Assembly: GCA_019314185.1 (NCBI GenBank)
Contig: JAFCZU010000049.1
Span: forward strand, 1 to 14,546
DNA length: 14,546 nt
DNA from: Deltaproteobacteria bacterium
GTDB taxonomy: Bacteria > Desulfobacterota > Desulfobacteria > Desulfobacterales > ETH-SRB1
Reading direction: 5' to 3'
Position 1 is the stretch's first letter, and each line of letters starts with the position of its first letter. A program made the position numbers and the translations under genes. The notes beneath the pieces were generated by a model, which did no database searches, had not been told where the DNA came from, and saw only the letters and a program-made list of their open reading frames with translations. Shown here piece after piece: positions 1 to 6,591 of this stretch.

Positions 1-259
1 CAAGCCCTTCTGAACCCTCTTCTTCATAAGGCTCCCCGATATGTTTTTTGAATTCCCGCAAAAAAGCCCTGCCATATTCATCCTGAATATGTTCCGGAAT
101 GTAATTTTTTTCAGCAAGCCGTTTAAGGAGTTCAGCCTGGATTTCAGGTTCCGGTTTTTCGGCAAAATCTTTTGCCACACCTTCTAAACTATTTTTCAGA
201 CCAATAATGCCGATAGTGTGTTTACCAACCTTGATTTGCCTGATATCGTTTTGCGGCAT
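1..259 (-). CDS. small conserved protein of the ArsR/permease operon (C-terminus outside window)
   Basis: The reading frame starts at the ATG at 259 and runs off the left edge, so only the first 86 residues are seen. It begins MPQNDIRQIKVGKHTIGIIG and continues with a charged, mostly helical stretch (EIQAELLKRLAEKNYIP, then EYGRAFLREFKKHIGEP). There is no signal peptide, membrane segment or Cys in the visible part. An AGAGG ribosome site at 268-272 lies 8 nt before the ATG and abuts the permease stop codon (274), so the gene should be co-transcribed and perhaps translationally coupled with the permease. I recall similar small proteins beside COG0701 permeases but cannot name a function. It probably serves the permease, as accessory or regulatory protein; that is inferred from position only. 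Confidence 0.8.
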   Translation of the reverse strand, partial: MPQNDIRQIKVGKHTIGIIGLKNSLEGVAKDFAEKPEPEIQAELLKRLAEKNYIPEHIQDEYGRAFLREFKKHIGEPYEEEGSEGL

Positions 260-273
260 AGCTTAAACCTCTG

Positions 274-1446
274 TTATCCGGCAATCATGCCGAACAGCAT
301 CCCTGCGATTGTGGATAAGATTATGATAATCGAGCAAAAAACCGCCGTCTTTTTTACGCCCATGACGCTTCCTATTACCAGCATGTTCGGCAAAGATAAT
401 GCCGGACCGGCCAGCAGCAAAGCTAAAGCAGGTCCCTTGCCCATTCCTGCGCCAAGAAGACCCTGAAGAATTGGAACTTCTGTAAGGGTGGCGAAATACA
501 TCAGAGCTCCGGCAACCGAGGCAAATAAATTTGCCCAAATGGAGTTTCCGCCAAGAAGCGTCTGAATATAGTGTTCGGGAATAAGCGCGGAATGCCCTGG
601 ACGACCTAACATAAACCCGGCTACCAGAACTCCACCAGCAAGAAGTGGAAAAATCTGCTTCATAAATCCCCAGGTTGATTCAACCCAGCTTTTGCGTTCA
701 TCTTGAGTAAACCATGCTTTCAGCATCCAGACCACTGCAATCAAGAGAGCAACGGTAATATACCATTTGGCTGCAAAGATTGCAGGCCACAGGCCTGTTG
801 AGCCTTCGGCAGGCCGCGCAAACGCCGCAAAAATCAGGATCAGCACCATCGTAAAGATATAAAGTGTATCTTGCAACAGCGTTCGCTGCCTGCCTTCTGC
901 ATCCGGAAGATAAACCTCCCCTTTGGTTCGCTCTGCATCATCCTTGCGAAAAATCAAAGCCATGAGCAAGCCTGTGATAATAGCAAAAGCCACCGCGCCA
1001 ACAGCCCGTGCCAGCCCCATCTGCCAGCCAAGTATTTTTGCCGTAAGAGTAATGGCCAGCACATTTATGGCAGGGCCGGAATAAAGAAAGGCCGTAGCAG
1101 GGCCAATTCCAGCGCCTCGTGAATAAATACCTGCAAACAACGGCAAAACCGTACACGAACAAACAGCCAGGATAGAACCGGACACACTGGCAACAGAATA
1201 AGACAGGATCTTTTTTGCCCCTGCACCAAAATATTTCAATACCGAAGCCTGAGAAACAAATACCGATATAGCTCCAGCAATAAAAAACGCCGGTATCAGA
1301 CATGTCAGAACATGTTTTCTTGCATATTCCTGAAGCATCATAAAAGCTTCAAAGCCTGATTGGCGAATGATGGCATGGCCCCATGGAATGTAGTAAATCG
1401 CTAAAAAAATCAAAACGATCCATATTAATTTTGTACGTTCTTTCAT
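274..1446 (-). CDS. COG0701/UPF0718 (ArsP_1-type) membrane permease
   Basis: This is a 390-residue polytopic inner-membrane protein with about eight to ten hydrophobic segments. Two related halves are visible. One carries AVCSCTVLPLFAGIYSRGAG (residues 94-113) followed by FLYSGPAINVLA; the other carries ATLTEVPILQGLLGAGMGKG (319-338) followed by LLLAGPALSLPNM. This duplicated Gly/Pro pattern with a CSC pair (C96, C98) is typical of the COG0701 permease family, which includes the ArsP exporters of organoarsenicals. Linkage to an ArsR repressor supports metal(loid) efflux; the real substrate is unknown. The start at 1446 was chosen because AAAGGA lies about 8 nt upstream; a longer frame to 1584 would run through the heptamer repeats and into arsR. 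A 128-nt gap separates it from arsR. Confidence 0.88.
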   Translation of the reverse strand: MKERTKLIWIVLIFLAIYYIPWGHAIIRQSGFEAFMMLQEYARKHVLTCLIPAFFIAGAISVFVSQASVLKYFGAGAKKILSYSVASVSGSILAVCSCTVLPLFAGIYSRGAGIGPATAFLYSGPAINVLAITLTAKILGWQMGLARAVGAVAFAIITGLLMALIFRKDDAERTKGEVYLPDAEGRQRTLLQDTLYIFTMVLILIFAAFARPAEGSTGLWPAIFAAKWYITVALLIAVVWMLKAWFTQDERKSWVESTWGFMKQIFPLLAGGVLVAGFMLGRPGHSALIPEHYIQTLLGGNSIWANLFASVAGALMYFATLTEVPILQGLLGAGMGKGPALALLLAGPALSLPNMLVIGSVMGVKKTAVFCSIIIILSTIAGMLFGMIAG

Positions 1447-1473
1447 TGTATGTATCCTTTCACTGTTGTTCCA

Positions 1474-1508
1474 ACCGTAAACCGACAACTGTAAACCGTA
1501 AACGGTTA
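1474..1508. repeat. degenerate 7-bp tandem repeat cluster A
   Basis: Five consecutive heptamers are in register: ACCGTAA, ACCGACA, ACTGTAA, ACCGTAA, ACGGTTA. They lie in the gap between arsR and the permease of the same operon, upstream of the permease ribosome site. The same AACC-centred heptamer type recurs at 11569-11596, 12864-12891 and 13016-13043. I know no assigned function. Confidence 0.8.
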
Positions 1509-1574
1509 CCATTGTATTATTTCCCTGCCAATGTCTGTATGCATATATTGTTATATAGCAACAACCAAGAAATA

Positions 1575-1916
1575 TTATCTGCACAACTCTTTACGATTTA
1601 AAAAAGGGATTTTTTCAACCAGAAGAGAAATTTCCGGATCATCCTCCAGCCAATGCTTGAGATTTCCCAGAATACTTGCCACATATGGACTGTTCGCTCC
1701 ATCTGAAAGATAATAGTTGACCCACAAGCCTTCTTTACGATAATCGACCAGATCTGCTTCTTCCAACACTTTCAAATGCTTGGATACGTTTGGCTGGGAT
1801 ATTCCTAAAATTGCTCTCAGTTCACAGACACACATGATTTTATGCTGCAACATCTTTACAATTTTGACTCGATTCGGGTCTGAAAGCGCCTTCATGACCT
1901 TGATAAAAGATTTCAT
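1575..1916 (-). CDS. ArsR/SmtB-family metal-sensing repressor
   Basis: A 113-residue winged-helix DNA-binding protein. It has the ArsR pattern: MKALSDPNRVKIVKML (8-23), then the metal-site segment MCVCEL (28-33) with C29 and C31, then recognition helix and wing, ISQPNVSKHLKVLEEADLV (39-57) and YRKEGLWVNYYL. In the family, a CxC in this position binds As(III)/Sb(III) or soft metals and relieves repression. C112 near the C-terminus could be a third ligand, which is speculation. ATG at 1916 was chosen because AGGAG (1923-1927) is 6 nt upstream; a TTG at 1922 directly abuts that site and is unlikely. It is first in the operon with the permease, and autoregulation is likely from the operator overlapping its promoter. 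Confidence 0.93.
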   Translation of the reverse strand: MKSFIKVMKALSDPNRVKIVKMLQHKIMCVCELRAILGISQPNVSKHLKVLEEADLVDYRKEGLWVNYYLSDGANSPYVASILGNLKHWLEDDPEISLLVEKIPFLNRKELCR

Positions 1917-1940
1917 TAACAACTCCTATTATATTCCTTG

Positions 1941-1955
1941 TTAGTAATATACTAA
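1941..1955. promoter_or_regulatory. candidate ArsR operator (inverted repeat)
   Basis: TTAGTA-ATA-TACTAA is a perfect 6-bp inverted repeat around a 3-nt centre. It covers the -10 box of the operon promoter, the position expected for an ArsR-type repressor site that blocks RNA polymerase. Assignment to this ArsR is inferred from position and symmetry. Confidence 0.7.
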
Positions 1956-1977
1956 GTTCTTCTATAAAAACTGTCAA
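1949..1977 (-). promoter_or_regulatory. sigma70 promoter of the arsR-permease operon
   Basis: On the minus strand a perfect -35 TTGACA (1977-1972) is followed by a 17-nt spacer and -10 TAGTAT (1954-1949). The arsR ATG lies 33 nt beyond the -10. The -10 sits inside an inverted repeat at 1941-1955. Confidence 0.8.
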
Positions 1978-2037
1978 GGATGAATATAAATTCAAATAAT
2001 CGCTTGCAACTTTTTTTATAATCTTTATCATATTGTT

Positions 2038-2580
2038 ATGAATCCTGTTAATATTATCGGTGAATATTATAAGCACGGTTCCAAGCTGTATGAAATTCTC
2101 GTAAAGCACAGTGAACATGTTGCAAAAAAGGCTCTTGACGCGGCTGAAAATGTGTCCCATCTGAATCCTGATCTCGATTTTATCAGGAACGCCGCCATGC
2201 TCCATGACATCGGCATTTTTCTTACAAATACACCAAAGCTGGGCTGTGCGGGCAGGCATCCTTATATCTGTCACGGGTATCTTGGACGTGAATTATTAGA
2301 AAAAAAAGGATTGCACAAACTTGCGCTTGTATGCGAACGACATGTCGGCGTTGGAATAACAATAGAAGATATAAGGCAATATAATCTCCCGATTCCTGAG
2401 CGTAACATGGAGCCGGTCTCAATAGAGGAACAGATTATATGCTATGCCGACAAGTTCTTTTCTAAAAACCATAATACGGCTTCAAAAGAAAAATCTGTTG
2501 AAGATATAAAGTTCGCTCTTGAGCAATATGGTCATAACAAAGCAGCAAAATTTCAGTCATGGGTTGATAAGTTTGAATAA
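2038..2580 (+). CDS. HD-domain (HDIG-type) phosphohydrolase
   Basis: A 180-residue soluble protein with a single HD domain. Expected metal ligands are visible: H27 (KHSEHV), the H56-D57 pair in MLHDIGIF, H79 (ICHGYLG), H102 (CERHVGVG) and D138 (CYADKF). HD proteins hydrolyse phosphoesters, often nucleotides; the substrate here cannot be read from sequence. The gene diverges from arsR. There is no Shine-Dalgarno before the ATG. A possible promoter, TTGCAA (2004-2009), 16-nt spacer, TATCAT (2026-2031), would start transcription about at the ATG, so the mRNA may be leaderless. A TATAAT at 2017-2022 has no matching -35. The next gene, a decayed flavin oxidoreductase, begins 12 nt after the stop. 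Confidence 0.88.
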   Translation: MNPVNIIGEYYKHGSKLYEILVKHSEHVAKKALDAAENVSHLNPDLDFIRNAAMLHDIGIFLTNTPKLGCAGRHPYICHGYLGRELLEKKGLHKLALVCERHVGVGITIEDIRQYNLPIPERNMEPVSIEEQIICYADKFFSKNHNTASKEKSVEDIKFALEQYGHNKAAKFQSWVDKFE

Positions 2581-2591
2581 AGGAGGCTTAG

Positions 2592-3029
2592 GTGCCGGAA
2601 CTGTTTGAAACAACCAATATAAAGGGTATGATTATTAAAAATCGGTTTGTTCGGTCAGTCACCTGGGAGGAATGGCAAAAGATGATGGAACATGCACCAA
2701 AAGGCTGATCGATTTAATGTCCCAATTGACGAAAAGAGGTGTTGGTTGATTATTGCCGGTTATGCCTATATTCAGAAAACAGGAAAAGCAGGGCCATGGC
2801 AGCTTGCATATATGAAGACCGGCTTGTTCCCGGGCTGCGTGAAATGACCGATGCAGTGCATAATAATGACGGCAAAATCGTACTGCAACTGGCGTATGCA
2901 GGAATATATTGCGTAGTAGAAAAAAGACCGCGTGAAAAAAGCTGTAAAATCAACTTAGATGGCGTCATAAAAAGAGAGCTTTGTAAAGGTCTCGCCGCAC
3001 CTGTCTGCCATTATTACAAATCTACCTGA
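2592..3029 (+). pseudogene. decayed Old Yellow Enzyme-type NADH:flavin oxidoreductase, N-terminal remnant
   Basis: Read with frame corrections, the N-terminus of an OYE-family FMN oxidoreductase appears: ELFETTNIKGMIIKNRFVRS, then MAKDDGTCTKRLIDLMSQ, LIIAGYAYIQKTGKAGPW and IYEDRLVPGLREMTDAVHNN followed by GKIVLQLAYAGIY. Three separate single-base losses are needed, near 2670, 2745 and 2807; each lies where the family pattern expects a Gly codon, and together they restore the starting frame. GTG at 2592 has a strong AGGAGG (2581-2586) 5 nt upstream. After about 2910 the similarity ends, and the frame runs through a repeat-end relic (2958-2974) to a stop at 3029. The rest of the TIM barrel is missing. 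It overlaps the convergent lipoprotein gene by 8 nt. Confidence 0.8.
2958..2974 (+). repeat. single-ended relic of the GATGGC hairpin element
   Basis: GATGGCGTCATAAAAAG differs by one base from the left end of the complete 130-bp hairpin element at 11394. The inner sequence and the other end are absent here. It lies in the 3' part of the broken OYE gene, where family similarity is already lost. Confidence 0.55.
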
Positions 3030-3354
3030 TTCTCTTGAAATATTCAATACTTTGTGTTGGTAATACAATTTGAATGGTATCGTTTTGAATCTTTCCTGTT
3101 ACCACACCGCCTGCCCTGGTATGAAGTTTTAACTTGCTGCCTCTTGTATCCCATCTAAATGAAGCTTCATCATCGATAACTCTCCAAACACCCACACCGT
3201 TTTCCTTAAGTTCGATATATTTTTCAGGGTGTTCGGCAGATTGGTACATACCTAAATGCTTGTCACCGGTATCACATGAAAAAGCAAGTGCCATAATAAG
3301 ACCCGAAAGAACAATCAAAAGGGTGTTTCTTACACATTTCAATCTAAATATCAT
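3022..3354 (-). CDS. small predicted lipoprotein of the redox module
   Basis: A 110-residue protein with a basic N-terminus, a hydrophobic segment (about 11-25) and a probable lipidation Cys, C27, in LAFSCDTG; Ala rather than Leu at -3 makes the lipobox imperfect. The mature part, about 83 residues, is beta-rich (YIELKENGVGVWRVIDDEAS, then FRWDTRGSKLKLHTRAGG) and resembles small lipocalin-like or copper-resistance-like lipoproteins in general look, but I recognise no family. Its ATG overlaps the stop of the MauE-like gene (ATGA at 3354-3351), so it is translationally coupled and last in the operon. Expected location is the periplasmic face of a membrane. The role is unknown. Confidence 0.8.
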   Translation of the reverse strand: MIFRLKCVRNTLLIVLSGLIMALAFSCDTGDKHLGMYQSAEHPEKYIELKENGVGVWRVIDDEASFRWDTRGSKLKLHTRAGGVVTGKIQNDTIQIVLPTQSIEYFKRIR

Positions 3355-3875
3355 GATTTCCGCCTTTCGAGAAGCAAAGCAGAAAGACCATCTCCTGTTC
3401 TCATTCTAAGGCCAAGCCTTCTCTTGCCAAAAAAGTAAACCTTATCAAACAAGAAAATTTGGACTATTAACATCAACCAGCCAATATCTCGAAAAACATC
3501 CCACCATGTAATTTGGCCGTCAACATTATCAAAACATCCGCAACCAATAGGCATGTTCCTATAAAGATTTATAAGTATAGCGATTGAAAACATACTAAGA
3601 AGTAATCCAACAATAGATGCCGCTGTCCGAGTCCTCAAGCCAAGAATCAAGAAGAAGCCGCAAAGCAACTCTATCCAAGGCAAAGCCACAGCTACAGCAT
3701 TAATAGACCAGTAAGGAAGTATCTGGTAGGCGGCAATGGCTTCGCTAAACTCAGCTGGATAATGAATCTTATCCATACTGGCATAAATGAATATAATCCC
3801 TATGTATGTTCTTAACATAAGCGATAAATATCGGCTTTTGACTGTGCGCCTAACAAAGGACTGGATGTTTTTCAT
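3351..3875 (-). CDS. MauE/DoxX-family redox-associated membrane protein
   Basis: A 174-residue inner-membrane protein with four predicted helices (about 22-36, 62-80, 86-105, 128-148). It shows the family pattern ASMDKIHYPAEFSEAIAAYQ with ILP following (32-53), WIELLCGFFLILGL (67-80) and a short loop PIGCGCFDN with C112 and C114. MauE-type proteins work with thioredoxin-like partners (MauD in methylamine dehydrogenase maturation) in handling disulfides in the envelope. A thioredoxin-like gene sits two genes upstream, which fits. ATG at 3875 overlaps the upstream stop as ATGA and is preferred over a start 10 codons earlier inside the rhodanese gene. The downstream lipoprotein gene overlaps by ATGA as well. 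Substrate is unknown. Confidence 0.85.
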   Translation of the reverse strand: MKNIQSFVRRTVKSRYLSLMLRTYIGIIFIYASMDKIHYPAEFSEAIAAYQILPYWSINAVAVALPWIELLCGFFLILGLRTRTAASIVGLLLSMFSIAILINLYRNMPIGCGCFDNVDGQITWWDVFRDIGWLMLIVQIFLFDKVYFFGKRRLGLRMRTGDGLSALLLERRKS

Positions 3876-4783
3876 GGTTCCACAGGATATCCTGATTTTT
3901 CCCAATCGACTATCCCTCCATTTAAGAGCTTGGTATTTCTATACCCACGGAGAACAAGCTTTCTTGCCACCTGTTCATCATAAAGTCTGCTTATGTTTCT
4001 GCCGTAAAGAATAATTTCTTTGTTTTTATCTGTATTGCTTAATTCTATCATATAAATAATATCAAAAAGAGCCGGGGGAAAATTAATTGCATTTTTTATG
4101 TGTCGTTGTCTAAAAAAATTAGATGGTCGAGCATCTAAAAACAGGGGCTTCTCTTCAGTATATTTTACCATTGCCTCTGAGGTAGATATTGTGGGAATTG
4201 TTTCCCCTGACCAGACTTTAGGCATAAGTTTTATACTGTTTGGGTTTGACATATTAAATATAATACCAAACAGAATACTCAGCCCAAGAATAGCAATGAA
4301 GTCAAACCACGAAAAACCCGGCGCCCGGAATCGTCGTTCAGTCTTTTTATCAGGCTTTGAATCATATCGAACTAGCCACCCGGACACCTGTTTTAGCATT
4401 TTAAGTAAAACATCAGGATAGTTTCTAAAAATCCGGTCAAATTGATCTTTGGGAATTACAGCAAGGCGAGTCTCAGCCAGAGTTTCTACAGAAGCTGGCC
4501 TTGAATGCCCGGTCAACAGGGCTATTTCTCCGAAACTCTTTCCAACGCCTAAACGCACCAGTTCGGTCACTACACCTTTTTTGCCTTTTCGAAAAATCCT
4601 TACTTTCCCAGATTTAATGACAAAACAGCTTTCAGCATGGTCACCCTGACTAAAGATTACAGATTGGGCGGGGAAAACCTTGTCTTCAGCCACCTGGAAC
4701 AGTTCAGTCATTACTTCTTCAGGTATATCAGAAAAAATTGGAGCTTCAGAAAGCCTGCTTTTTATCAAGTTTTTCCATTCCAT
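3872..4783 (-). CDS. cNMP-binding domain / TM / rhodanese-like fusion protein
   Basis: About 303 residues with three parts (numbering from an ATG one codon earlier, 4786). Residues 15-135 form a cyclic-nucleotide-binding beta-roll with FGEIALLTGHSRPASV (85-100), close to the phosphate-binding cassette. Residues 159-178 form one membrane helix. Residues 200-302 form a rhodanese-like domain, with PLFLDARPSNFFRQRHIKNA and ILYGRNISRLYDEQVA. The active-site loop normally has Cys after the Tyr; here it is Gly (Y261-G262), so sulfurtransferase activity is not expected. One helix implies a cytosolic sensor and a periplasmic rhodanese-like domain. There is no HTH, so it is not a Crp-type transcription factor. 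GGAAG lies 6 nt before the ATG at 4783 but only 3 nt before 4786. The MauE-like gene follows with an ATGA overlap. Confidence 0.85.
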   Translation of the reverse strand: MEWKNLIKSRLSEAPIFSDIPEEVMTELFQVAEDKVFPAQSVIFSQGDHAESCFVIKSGKVRIFRKGKKGVVTELVRLGVGKSFGEIALLTGHSRPASVETLAETRLAVIPKDQFDRIFRNYPDVLLKMLKQVSGWLVRYDSKPDKKTERRFRAPGFSWFDFIAILGLSILFGIIFNMSNPNSIKLMPKVWSGETIPTISTSEAMVKYTEEKPLFLDARPSNFFRQRHIKNAINFPPALFDIIYMIELSNTDKNKEIILYGRNISRLYDEQVARKLVLRGYRNTKLLNGGIVDWEKSGYPVEP

Positions 4784-4848
4784 CATTTACTTCCAGAAAC
4801 TACATATTTTATGGATGGGCTGTAAATATGAACAGGCAGAGAAAAAAT

Positions 4849-5418
4849 TCACTGCTGTTTGTAAAATTTTCTAATTTGGCTTAAAAAATCGTCTATGTCT
4901 TTAATTTCACCATAACAAGTATATAACACTTTGCCGCTATTTGACGCCAGAATAGTATATGGCGTTCTTGGTTCACCAAACTTTTTATGTATTTCAAATT
5001 TCGGATCAATAAAGAGTGGAAATGGAACCCGAAATTGCATCTTATAAGCAATAACTTCTTTCTGATTGTTGCCTATGCCTATGCCTATCATCTTAATATC
5101 CATGCTTAAATCAGGGTCTTGCTGAATGCACTTATAAATTTTGTTGGCTTTTGGTGCTTGCTTCTGACAAACAGTGCAATAAAGACTATATAATTCAATA
5201 ATAACAAGTTTGGCAGGAATTTGGGATAGATTGCAATTTTTAATATCCTTAAACCCCAGATATTGCCTTGTCTTGGCAGAGTCCGACACATCTAATGTAA
5301 ATTCAGGAAGTTTTATCCCGCAAACAATAGCTTCAGCCCCTGAAGCCTGATTAACGGAAAACCCGATTAATATACAGACCGTTATGCATAAACCATACAC
5401 AAACTTGATTTGTTTCAT
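4849..5418 (-). CDS. periplasmic thioredoxin-fold protein with CTVC motif (TlpA/MauD-like)
   Basis: A 189-residue protein with an N-terminal signal segment (about 1-28, ending ASGAEA) and a thioredoxin fold: strand LVIIELYSLYC, redox pair C81-TV-C84 in LYCTVCQKQAPK, and a cis-proline region GEPRTPYTIL (P153). The CxxC lacks the usual Trp and Pro. Other Cys residues (C33, C62, C97, C168) could form structural disulfides. It would act as a thiol-disulfide protein in the periplasm and is the plausible partner of the MauE-like protein, as MauD is for MauE. ATG at 5418 is preceded by GAGAGGTG at good spacing; an in-frame ATG 11 codons earlier would spoil the signal peptide. It is first in the minus-strand module, 65 nt before the rhodanese fusion. 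Confidence 0.85.
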   Translation of the reverse strand: MKQIKFVYGLCITVCILIGFSVNQASGAEAIVCGIKLPEFTLDVSDSAKTRQYLGFKDIKNCNLSQIPAKLVIIELYSLYCTVCQKQAPKANKIYKCIQQDPDLSMDIKMIGIGIGNNQKEVIAYKMQFRVPFPLFIDPKFEIHKKFGEPRTPYTILASNSGKVLYTCYGEIKDIDDFLSQIRKFYKQQ

Positions 5419-5599
5419 ACTACACCTCTCTGTACTATGGATATTACTCATCTATCGATTTGAAGTTACAAATGTTCGCATTATGAGCCAGCCATTGTTT
5501 GACGTTCTTATTTGCCCAAAATCCTGGATGATGTCAAGCAAATTCACTGAGAATTTCATTCAGGTAAACTTTGTCTGTTGCAAGATTAAACCAAAGTGT

Positions 5600-5614
5600 T
5601 ATATATATATATAT
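5600..5614. repeat. AT dinucleotide run
   Basis: TATATATATATATAT lies in the gap between the two divergent thioredoxin-like genes. A short TCCC-ATC-GGGA hairpin follows at 5619-5629. The rest of 5419-5700 shows no gene. Confidence 0.7.
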
Positions 5615-5700
5615 CTTGTCCCATCGGGATCTTTTGCTTTTCGTTTTTCAACTTTAACCAACAGGAACAGGTCACGATTTAATCAAAACCTTTTGTAACT

Positions 5701-5855
5701 ATTCAGCCACAAAGGCGCTAAGACACGAAGATTATAATATAATTTTAATATCTTATATCTTATATATTGTATACGTCGTATCTATAACTTTTTTCTCTTT
5801 TTGATAACCCTTTAAAATTAAAGTCCTTTTATGCCTTTGTGACTTAGTGGCTGAA
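5701..5855. repeat. inverted pair of 8-bp-unit repeat arrays
   Basis: The left arm (5701-5725) and the reverse complement of the right arm (5855-5831) both begin ATTCAGCCAC and match at 20 of 25 positions. Each arm continues as 8-bp units close to CACWAAGR, for example CGCTAAGA and CACGAAGA on the left. About 105 nt of very AT-rich DNA lie between them. The structure suggests a MITE-like or foldback relic. The right arm ends at the first ATG of the downstream thioredoxin frame. Confidence 0.75.
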
Positions 5856-5902
5856 TGGTTACAACCTTTTTTGCCTCAACTTTTGAACATTACCAAAAAA
5901 TA

Positions 5903-6400
5903 ATGCAAAAGATTGTCGGACAATTAATATATGCTTTGTTAATAATAGGTTCGACCATTGCTTTGCCGGGAATTTTATCAACCGGTCATTCTGAACCTGC
6001 TGACAGGATAATTGTTGAAAGTATAACCTCTGTTGCTTTTGACAAGATTATTGCGGACAGAGAAAACCGGTATTTGATTGTTTTTATGACATCATGGTGC
6101 GGCCCTTGCAGAAAAGAGTTGCCCCAATTAATCAATTTATACAATAAGTACAAGAACTGTGGCCTTAAAATAATCGGTATAAGTCTCGATTTTGACGGGC
6201 CAATGGCCATTCAGCCGATTATTGACAAATCACATGTTAATTTTCCTGTATATTGGATCAACGAAAAAGCAGCAAAAAAATATAATGTTTATGCTGTGCC
6301 GATGCTTTTATTGGTCAAGGAAGGCAGAATAGTTAAAAAATTTATCGGAACACAATCAGAAAAGTTCCTGGATAAAAAATTAGCAGATTTTCTGAGATAA
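5903..6400 (+). CDS. TlpA-like membrane-anchored/periplasmic thioredoxin (WCGPC)
   Basis: A 165-residue protein with an N-terminal hydrophobic segment (about 5-25; signal peptide or anchor) and a full thioredoxin fold: YLIVFMTSWCGPCRKELPQL (redox pair C66, C69), GLKIIGISLDFDGP and the cis-Pro motif YAVPMLLLVKEGR (P133). TlpA-like proteins reduce disulfides in the periplasm, often in cytochrome c maturation or thiol repair. ATG at 5903 is preferred since the protein then starts directly with a signal sequence; an in-frame ATG at 5855 lies at the edge of the inverted repeat. Neither has a convincing ribosome site. It diverges from the minus-strand redox module, whose first gene is also thioredoxin-like, and the two may share electrons. 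Confidence 0.85.
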   Translation: MQKIVGQLIYALLIIGSTIALPGILSTGHSEPADRIIVESITSVAFDKIIADRENRYLIVFMTSWCGPCRKELPQLINLYNKYKNCGLKIIGISLDFDGPMAIQPIIDKSHVNFPVYWINEKAAKKYNVYAVPMLLLVKEGRIVKKFIGTQSEKFLDKKLADFLR

Positions 6401-6438
6401 AGAGATTTCTTTGACAGCTTAACATGATATTCAGGATT

Positions 6439-6456
6439 GATGGCATCTTAAAAAGT
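6439..6456 (+). repeat. single-ended relic of the GATGGC hairpin element
   Basis: GATGGCATCTTAAAAAGT matches the left end of the complete element at 11394 except at two positions. No matching opposite end is seen nearby. It lies between the TlpA-like gene and the IS21-like repeats. Confidence 0.5.
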
Positions 6457-6504
6457 CAGAAATCGAGTTGTTCTTGTAAAGCTTGCCCCCGACCTGAGTC
6501 AGAA

Positions 6505-6591
6505 CATTCGGTTACAGCGGGACTCAAATCGGCCATCTATTCCGAAGCATTCCGGCCACCTGTTCCAGATTAAATCGGTTACCTGATCGGA
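6505..6591. mobile_element. candidate IS21-type multiple terminal repeats (IS relic)
   Basis: Four degenerate direct repeats start at about 6505, 6526, 6548 and 6571, spaced 21-23 bp. The clearest unit is CATTCCGGCCACCTGTTCC; the others read AATCGGCCATCTATTCCG, AAATCGGTTACCTGATCGG and CATTCGGTTACAG. From memory, IS21-family elements carry several such CGGCCACCTGTTCC-like repeats at each end. No istA or istB coding remnant can be read nearby, so only a decayed end is left. The remainder of 6401-6697 holds no gene I can support. Confidence 0.55.

Noticed and set aside
1474..1508. CRISPR-like array from the short repeats
   Set aside because: Units are 7 bp, adjacent and degenerate, with no spacers and no cas genes.
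1447..1584. 46-codon N-terminal extension of the permease
   Set aside because: It would translate the heptamer repeats and overlap arsR; ATG at 1446 has its own AAAGGA.
1840..2274. 144-codon minus-strand frame across the arsR/HD gap
   Set aside because: It is the shadow of the HD gene and crosses the arsR promoter and operator.
5470..5500. Sigma54 promoter before the minus-strand redox module
   Set aside because: TGGC and TGC elements occur on the minus strand but the GG-to-GC spacing does not fit the -24/-12 pattern.
5384..5698. 104-codon plus-strand frame
   Set aside because: It starts inside the signal-peptide region of the minus-strand thioredoxin gene and continues through AT-rich noncoding DNA with no ribosome site.
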